This document shows positions 58,126 to 64,000 of a stretch of 64,000 bases of DNA, piece by piece; within the stretch, counting starts at the first letter, position 1; each line of letters starts with the position of its first letter. The stretch covers positions 374,001 through 438,000 of the forward strand of contig JAQFVV010006215.1 in assembly GCA_028023455.1 (NCBI GenBank), in the 5' to 3' direction. The position numbers and the translations under genes are program-made. The notes below the pieces were generated by a model. It worked only from the letters and a program-made list of their open reading frames with translations, was not told the origin of the DNA and made no database searches. The DNA is from Epiperipatus broadwayi. Its lineage: Eukaryota > Onychophora > Udeonychophora > Euonychophora > Peripatidae.

Positions 58126-58738
58126 ATATTTTCTCTGTATGGTAGCGATTGCTAATCATTTGAATAATAATTGTAAAATGGGATATAATTCTAAATGAAA
58201 TGACTTACTGACTCTTAATTAATGACCAGTTTAGATTGTTTATTATTTATTATTTATTAAAAAAAACACTATCTCAAATATTCACAACTATTTTTCATCT
58301 TAAGACTAAAACCATTTTCTCTTTTTTATCTTTCTTCTTATAGCCTCTGTAGACTTTATACAAAATTTTGTAAATGATTTTCCATTTGTTCATGTCCAAT
58401 CAATTTCTCTTTCTCTCTATAATTTTTATAATAAATAATTTTTATATCATTATTTTACAATGCATATACATTGTTAATATTATTTTTCCATCTATTTTAT
58501 TTATTGTTTTACAAATCCATATCTTAATTTTTGTTCTCACTTTTATTGATTGCCCATATTTCTATTCCAAATAAAGCTATAATTCAGGCAAACATTCAAC
58601 AGGATTTTCTTAAAGCCAATTTCATTAAGCCACAAAATAACTTCCTACTATTACTAAAGATTAATTTATCCATTATAACTTTTATTCTGATTAATTCTTA
58701 AGGATATCCATCAAAAATATGTCCAACTTCAAAGATTT
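58126..58738. other. AT-rich non-coding stretch
   Basis: Nothing recognised. Confidence 0.5.
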
Positions 58739-58743
58739 TGAGA

Positions 58744-58832
58744 GAAGCATTGGTAGCCAAGTGGTTAGCACAGCGCCTTACAAGCAGTTGTCCCGGGGTT
58801 CACTTCCCGGCCAACACTTTGACGCATATATA
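58744..58832 (+). mobile_element. tRNA-like SINE (family S1), best-preserved promoter boxes
   Basis: GAAGCATTGG then TAGCCAAGTGG at 58752-58762, a full match to the A-box consensus. CCCGGGGTTCACTTCCCGG holds a near-perfect B box within a paired T-arm. Tail CATATATATATA instead of A-rich. This compact copy shows the likely parental form. Confidence 0.8.
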
Positions 58833-58849
58833 TATATATATACACTAAT

Positions 58850-59615
58850 TTATAAAAAAATCAACTGGAATGTAATATTAAAACCAATTACTGTACTCAA
58901 GCAGAAGGAATTAGCTAAAAATATATATTTAAGACAAAAAAATATTACATCTCAAAAGAATTATGGTATATGGGGAAATCTTATATATATATATATACAC
59001 CGACACTTGCAAATAAAAGCTTCTTTCATCCATCAATTGTTGAGTTGCTGATATTATTAAAGTTAAGAAAAAACTTTAATAGGCAATCAATTTTTTTTTA
59101 ATTTGGCATTTTGAAATTGTTTAAAAAAAGTCATAAAGCCCTACATAGGTTTATATTCCAATAAGTGCTAATGATATCATCTGCAAAAGAAGGATATAAT
59201 TATTTCAAGTAGAATGAAACACATTTTAAGTAGTTATATGATGCCTAAATTAAATATGAAAAATTTGACAATCATGGCCTTGTGCAAAAATTTTGTGTGA
59301 AAATTAAATTTATGCATTCAAGTTTCTCTAAATTTTTTTTTTATGTATCCTGCTGCAATTTCAATACCTGAAAATATTCATCACTTACAACACATAGTTA
59401 TGAAGAGTGAGTCATATATTTTGCATTAAATTCTTAATCTTTTTACAATACTGACCCAAACATTAAATAATAAAGAAGATATTAAAATCCAGTCTTTAAA
59501 AGTTTAGTATGTGTTATATATCATGAACTTATGCAAAAGTAACGATTCCTTGAATGATTTTAATAGTTATTGGAAGGAGCACAAATCAGTAAGTGAAAAA
59601 AGAAACAGTGAACAT
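58850..59615. other. AT-rich non-coding stretch
   Basis: Nothing recognised beyond short (TA)n runs. Confidence 0.5.
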
Positions 59616-59619
59616 TAAG

Positions 59620-59720
59620 AAGTTTTTTTTTTTACATGTCAAAGCGTTGACCAGGATGCGAACCTGGCTAGCTGCTTGGAAGGTAGCTACATTAACTGCT
59701 AGGCCACCAACACTTGACTG
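59620..59720 (-). mobile_element. tRNA-like SINE (family S1)
   Basis: Minus strand: TCAAGTGTTGGTGGCCTAGCAG, TTAATGTAGCTACCTTCC, AGCCAGGTTCGCATCCTGG (B box GGTTCGCATCC), TTTGACATGTAAAAAAAAA. B box excellent. Confidence 0.78.
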
Positions 59721-60165
59721 AACATTAAGAATTGAACAACAAAGATCAGCAATATTCTAAATTTTTACTTTACAAAAATGAAAAACAATTGCATCACAGT
59801 GTTTATGTCTAACAACAAAGCTGTGTTTGTAATGCAATTTTAAGATGCCAGATCAGCCATTAGAAACATTCATCATAGAAGCACTTTTATTATCTTCTCT
59901 AACTTTGGTTATGCTAGATTTTACAAAAGTTGTAAATTTATTATGCAGGATTTTGCCTTAAATTATAGTTATGATAATCAATTTTTATATCTTTGCAATA
60001 ATTACACGTGGGTATCTAATCATTTTTTAATGCCAATGTAAAAATATTTACTTGTCACATTTCTGCTTTATAAATCCCAAAATCTATAACCACTAGAATG
60101 CTTTCCCAACATTCTTAGTTTTTACATATATCATTTCCAACTTTCTTATACACTTTAACAATACT
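59721..60165. other. AT-rich non-coding stretch
   Basis: Nothing recognised. Confidence 0.5.
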
Positions 60166-60174
60166 ATTTTTTAT

Positions 60175-60235
60175 ATCAAAACTTTATTCTTACAGTTTTG
60201 ACTATCCTGCAGTCATTATCAGAGATACAACATCC
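60175..60235 (-). ncRNA. Degenerate PLE-type hammerhead-like motif
   Basis: Minus strand: CUGAUAA, UGACUG...AGUC stem-like segment, then AAAACUGU. It clearly matches the motif at 35.45 kb (CUGAAGA...CAGUCGAAACUGUU) but two core positions have changed. Upstream TATCAAAACTTTATTCTTACAG resembles PLE terminal sequence. Confidence 0.4.
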
Positions 60236-60538
60236 AAATATATAATCATACAATTAGTACATTTTATACAATATTTATACACATATTTAAGCACATCTTA
60301 ACCAGACCATTATAAATAATCATTTTCCATTTTATTATTCTAGTCTTAACTAATTTTTTTTACATTTATTTATATGATTTTATTTTTAATTATTTTTAAT
60401 TTATTTATTATAATCTTATAATTTGAATTTTTAATAACTTTAATTTTTAAATTCTACTATTTAATATACATTATTTTATTCTTATCTTTTTACTTATCTT
60501 TTTATTTACTTCTAACCTTATTTTTATTTTATTCTATT

Positions 60539-61680
60539 GTAATGTCCATTACTTCTTTGGTGTTTTAAATGAGTTAACTACTCGTACTCGGTGACTAAAT
60601 TACGTCCTATCTATTAAATTTGTTTCGTCATACAATTCAGTAAGATTTAATGGACGTAATTATTTTTCCTGGTCACACAACACTCTTTTAACTAATGTAG
60701 CCACTAAAATAATGGGATAAAGTAAGCCAGCCTTTAATTTATTTGAACGGCACCAGAATTCTATATTAGAATTCACTGGCAAACATCCCTTTTTTATTTA
60801 TTTGGCTACGATGAAATTATCTAGAAACTCTGGAGGATTGAGTTTCGACACAGCGTTGGCAAGGTAAATTATATTTTCAAATCATAATTAACTTTAATAA
60901 ATTTATTAATAATCATTAATAATGTACAATGAATAGGGGTATTAGAAATAAAGATTTTTTATTTTAACAAATTAAAATATAAATAATAAAAAACAAAAAC
61001 ATTATGATTTAATTAATTGGAAAGATGACACACACACTAATCTAGATATGAATTAATTAATAATAAAAAAACAGTTCAATGATTATAGTTCTTAGGTACA
61101 CAAGAGTCTCTTGCAGAATTAATCGGGATTATTTTGATATCAATTTTTATAATTGTTTGCAAACTTTGTCACAATTAGGAAAAGTTACTCTTAACTTACT
61201 GGTAAGTTGGTGTATGTTTTTGGGATTCCGAGCTCCTAAGAAATTCCATCAGTCTCTCCTGCCGGTGTCTTCCATTATTGTTCCGTTCTATAACCGGAGA
61301 AAAGGCATGGCTGTCGTGACACTTTTATTGCAAAAAGCGGTCTTCACAGGGCCCATTTCCATTGCTTGCTTGATGACTGGGTACTGCAAGTGGCGTACCT
61401 GTGCAGACGTATATTCCTACCAAGGTTATGCTCGTTGAGAAAAGGCATGGTTGTCGTGACCCTTTTATTGCAAAAAGCGGTCTTCACAAGACCCGTCTCC
61501 ATTGCTTGCTTGATGACTGGCTACTGCAAGTGGCATACCTGTGCAGACGTCTATTACTGCCACAGGTTATGCTTGCGGAAACCTCCAGCTTTCAGACACG
61601 TAACTAGAAGGTATAGAGATGACCTAGATCAAGGTTGTCCTCCTTTTATACCCCGATCCAGTTTTTGAAACTTCTGTGCA
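60539..61680 (-). repeat. LTR copy 1 (complete)
   Basis: Orientation minus, 1,142 bp. It contains a tandem repeat of about 140 bp (plus-strand 61292-61435 and 61436-61573, each with AGAAAAGGCATGG and TTGCAAAAAGCGGTCTTCAC). Open frames through this tandem on both strands are by-products of the repeat. Compared with copies 2 and 3 it lacks a short AAAATTTGA(A/C)GTCTTGA segment near 61120. Confidence 0.7.
61641..61650 (-). promoter_or_regulatory. LTR TATA box
   Basis: Minus strand TATAAAAGGA (61650 to 61641), preceded by GGATCGGGG. A start about 30 bp downstream would lie near 61619, within ATCTCTATACC. The placement defines U3 (61680 to about 61620) and R on the minus strand. Confidence 0.6.
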
Positions 61681-62342
61681 TATCTTTTGTTCATTCTTTT
61701 ATCAGTATATAAGATAATAATCTTCTACACTTTCTCTTAAATTTAAGTTACAAAGTTATTATTTTTTTTAGCATAATTCTGCCATCTTTAATTATTAAAA
61801 AGATTTTTCTAATTACAATCTTTTTACTTTTGGAATTTTTACTTTTCTACTTGCAATCTTTTTATTTTTTGAAATTCTTTTAATTTATCTGGATCAGTAA
61901 TTTGCATGTCATTTATTCTTTCCAATGTAACTTTTATTTTTAATTACATAAAAAAAATACGAATGACCATTTTAACTTTCATTGTACGTTTTTTTTTAAA
62001 AAATAAATTATACTAATCAGAAAAAATCTAAAAATGTTTTTCTTTTAAAAGATCACTAAATTTACTTTTTTTTTAGCTTTTAAATATCTTACCGGATGCC
62101 AATATATTTGTACCGTATAAAAAAATGGTACAATACCACCGCTGCCGGAAGATGAGAATAAAATGGGTGTTTAAACTAATTTTATTCTTAAATTTTAAGT
62201 CTCTACTCGGTTTTTCTATACATATTTAAAATATATATTTTTAACTGTATAATCTGGTTTAGCTAGCTCATTTTTATTTTTTAAAACTATTTTTAAAATT
62301 TTATTATTTTACTTCTATCTCAGGAAGTGGTTATCGTCCAAG
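61681..62342. other. Interior of the miniature LTR element
   Basis: No gag, protease, reverse transcriptase or integrase motif on either strand; A/T-rich. Confidence 0.6.
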
Positions 62343-62361
62343 CCTTGAGTTGGGCCGCCAT
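62343..62361 (-). promoter_or_regulatory. Putative tRNA primer-binding site
   Basis: One base after the LTR end ...ATTACA, the minus strand reads TGGCGGCCCAACTCAAGGC. TGG at the start (matching a tRNA 3' CCA) is typical of LTR-element primer sites. I cannot name the tRNA. Confidence 0.5.
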
Positions 62362-62362
62362 T

Positions 62363-63323
62363 GTAATGTCCACTACTTATTTAGTGTTTTAAACGAGTTA
62401 ACTACTTGTACTCGGTGACCAAATTACGTCCTATCTGTTAAATTTGTTTTGTCATACAATTCAGTAAGATTTAATGGACGCAATTATTTTTCCTGATCAC
62501 ACAACACTCTTTTAACTAATGTAGCTACTAAAATAATGGGATAAAGTAAGCCATCTTTTAATTTATTTGAAAGGCGCCAGAATTCTATATTAGAATCCAC
62601 TGGCAAACATCCCTTTTTTATTTATTTAGCTATGACAAAATTATCTAGAAACTCTGGAGGATTGAGTTTCGATACAGTGTTGGCAAGGTAAATTATATTT
62701 TCAAATCATAATTAACTTTAATAAATTTATTAATAATCATTAATAATGTACAATGAATAGGCAATATTAGAAATAAAGATTTTTTATTTTAACAAATTAA
62801 AATATAAATAATAAAAAAACAAAAACATTATGATTTAATTAATTGGAAAGATGACACACACACTAATCTAGATATGAATTAATTAATAATAAAAAAACAG
62901 TTCAATGATTATAGTTCTTAGGTACACAAGAGCCTCTTGCAGAATAAAATTTGAAGTCTTGATCAGGATTATTTTGATATCAATTTTTATAATTGTTTGC
63001 AAACTTTGTCACAATTAGGAAAAGTTACTCTTAACTTACTGGTAAGTTGGTGTGTGTTTTTGGGATTCTGAGCTCCTAAGAATTTCCATCAGTCTCTCCT
63101 TCCGGCGTCTTCCATGATTGTTCTGTTCTATAACCGGAGAAAAGGCATGGCTGTCGTGACCCTTTTATTACAAAAAGCGGTCTTTACAGGGCCCATTTCC
63201 ATTGCTTGCTTGATGACTGGGTACTGCAAGTGGCATACCTGTGCAGATGTATATTCCTGCCACAGGTTATGCTCACAGAGAAAAGGCATGGTTGTCGTGA
63301 CCCTTTATTGCAAAAAGTGGTCT
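62363..63323 (-). repeat. LTR copy 2 (upstream LTR, broken)
   Basis: About 960 bp matching copy 1 from its CA end. It stops in the second tandem unit at TTGCAAAAAGTGGTCT (63323), where the sequence turns into copy 3 in opposite orientation. U3 and the TATA box are missing. Confidence 0.75.
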
Positions 63324-64000
63324 CTATACCTTCTAGTTATGTGTCTGAAAGCTGGAGGTTTCCGTGAGCATAACCTGTGGCAGTAATAGATGTCTGCACA
63401 GGTATGCCACTTGCAGTACCCAGTCGTCAAGCAAGCAATGGAGATGGGCCTTGTGAAGACCGCTTTTTGCAATAAAAGGGTCACAACAACCATGCCTTTT
63501 CTCCGTGAGCATAACCTGTGGCGGGAATATACATCTGCACAGGTACACCACTTGCAGTATCCAGTCATCAAGCAAACAATGGAAACAGGCCCTGTGAAGA
63601 CCACTTTTTGCAATAAAAGGATCATGATAGCCATGCCTTTTCTCCGGTTATAGAACGAAACAATAATGGAAGACGCTGGCAGGAGAGACCGATGGAAATT
63701 CTTAGGAGCTCGGAATCCCAAAAACACACACCAACTTACTGGTAAGTTAAGAGTAACTTTTCCTAATTGTGACAAAGTTTGCAAACAATTATAAAAATTG
63801 ATATCAAAATAATCCCGATCAAGACGTCAAATTTTATTCTGCAAGAGACTCTTGTGTACCTAAGAACGATAATCATTGAACTGTTTTATTATTATTAATT
63901 AATTCATATCTAGATTAGTGTGTGGGTCATCTTTCCAATTAATTAAATCATAATGTTTTTGTTTTTTATTATTTATATTTTAATTTGTTAAAATAAAAAA
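63321..64000 (+). repeat. LTR copy 3 (inverted, starts at the predicted R)
   Basis: From CTCTATACCTTCTAGTTATG at about 63322 the plus strand equals the minus strand of LTR copy 1 from about 61619 back to 60950. It continues past the window edge. It starts 25-31 bp downstream of the site equivalent to the TATA box, i.e. at the predicted RNA start. Both tandem units are present. Confidence 0.75.

Larger units (their letters stand above)
60539..62362 (-). mobile_element. Miniature LTR retrotransposon, 3' LTR and internal region
   Basis: Copies of a 1,142-bp repeat begin at 60539 and 62363 (1,824 bp apart). Read on the minus strand the LTR starts TGCACAGAAG at 61680 and ends GGACATTACA at 60539, a TG...CA LTR. 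The 682-bp interior (62362 to 61681) has no gag or pol, so this is a TRIM- or LARD-like non-autonomous element. The minus strand just inside the upstream LTR gives a plausible primer-binding site, and an A/G-rich stretch (AAAAGAATGAACAAAAGATA) precedes the downstream LTR. Confidence 0.7.

Noticed and set aside
26352-59720. Functional tRNA genes at the S1 and S2 loci
   Set aside because: A and B boxes are present, but acceptor and anticodon arms do not form and the sequences are multicopy with A-rich or tailed 3' ends, as SINEs are.
61079-63784. Frames with repeated 'KGMAVVTLLLQKAVFTGPISIACLMTGYCKW' type phrases on both strands
   Set aside because: They follow the tandem repeat inside the LTR, occur in more than one frame and orientation, and match no gag or pol domain.

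Overview
This is AT-rich eukaryotic (animal) DNA made almost entirely of transposable elements and their remains. I see no intact host gene, no rRNA or functional tRNA gene, and no bacterial-style operon. An animal is indicated by the element mix: Jockey/CR1-type and RTE-type LINEs, Penelope-like elements (PLEs) with GIY-YIG domains, hAT and TA-duplicating DNA transposons, tRNA-like SINEs, hammerhead-ribozyme repeats, and a broken copy of a JADE-family PHD-finger gene. The LINE C-terminal sequences resemble those common in arthropods, but the species cannot be fixed from this window.

Layout. 0-7.2 kb: a LINE 3'-part remnant (minus strand), a head-to-head satellite-like block of six 339-bp units, a Penelope GIY-YIG fragment, and a nearly complete Jockey/CR1-like LINE ending in about 190 bp of (ATT)n. 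7.2-17.8 kb: non-coding, AT-rich DNA with a fold-back carrying hammerhead-like motifs, several copies of a palindromic 'AAAACAGGCAAAACTC' family (called PalF here), tRNA-like SINEs, and a decayed LINE. 17.8-20.7 kb: an RTE-type LINE with one in-frame stop. 21-35 kb: more PalF copies, an RTE fragment, SINEs, perfect fold-backs and a 2-kb TA-flanked DNA transposon. 35-45 kb: a hammerhead-like palindrome, an extremely AT-rich island, a decayed RTE, a LINE 3' end, and the JADE pseudogene. 45-54 kb: a hAT MITE with a perfect 8-bp target-site duplication (TSD), a 365-bp retroposon with a TSD, a coding remnant split by PalF, a mariner-like MITE, a second hAT-like element, and another decayed RTE. 54.6-56.9 kb: a Penelope-like element inserted in a ribozyme-bearing SINE-like repeat. 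60.5-64 kb: a small minus-strand LTR element whose upstream LTR is joined head-to-head to a third LTR copy.

The two most interesting points are these. (1) PalF copies look like MITEs but carry long, variable (11-16 bp) target-site duplications, as retroposons do. (2) A repeat family joins a type-I hammerhead fold to a tRNA-like Pol III-type segment, as schistosome Sm-alpha elements do. The LTR inversion at 63.32 kb maps to the predicted RNA 5' end and may record an aborted reverse-transcription product.
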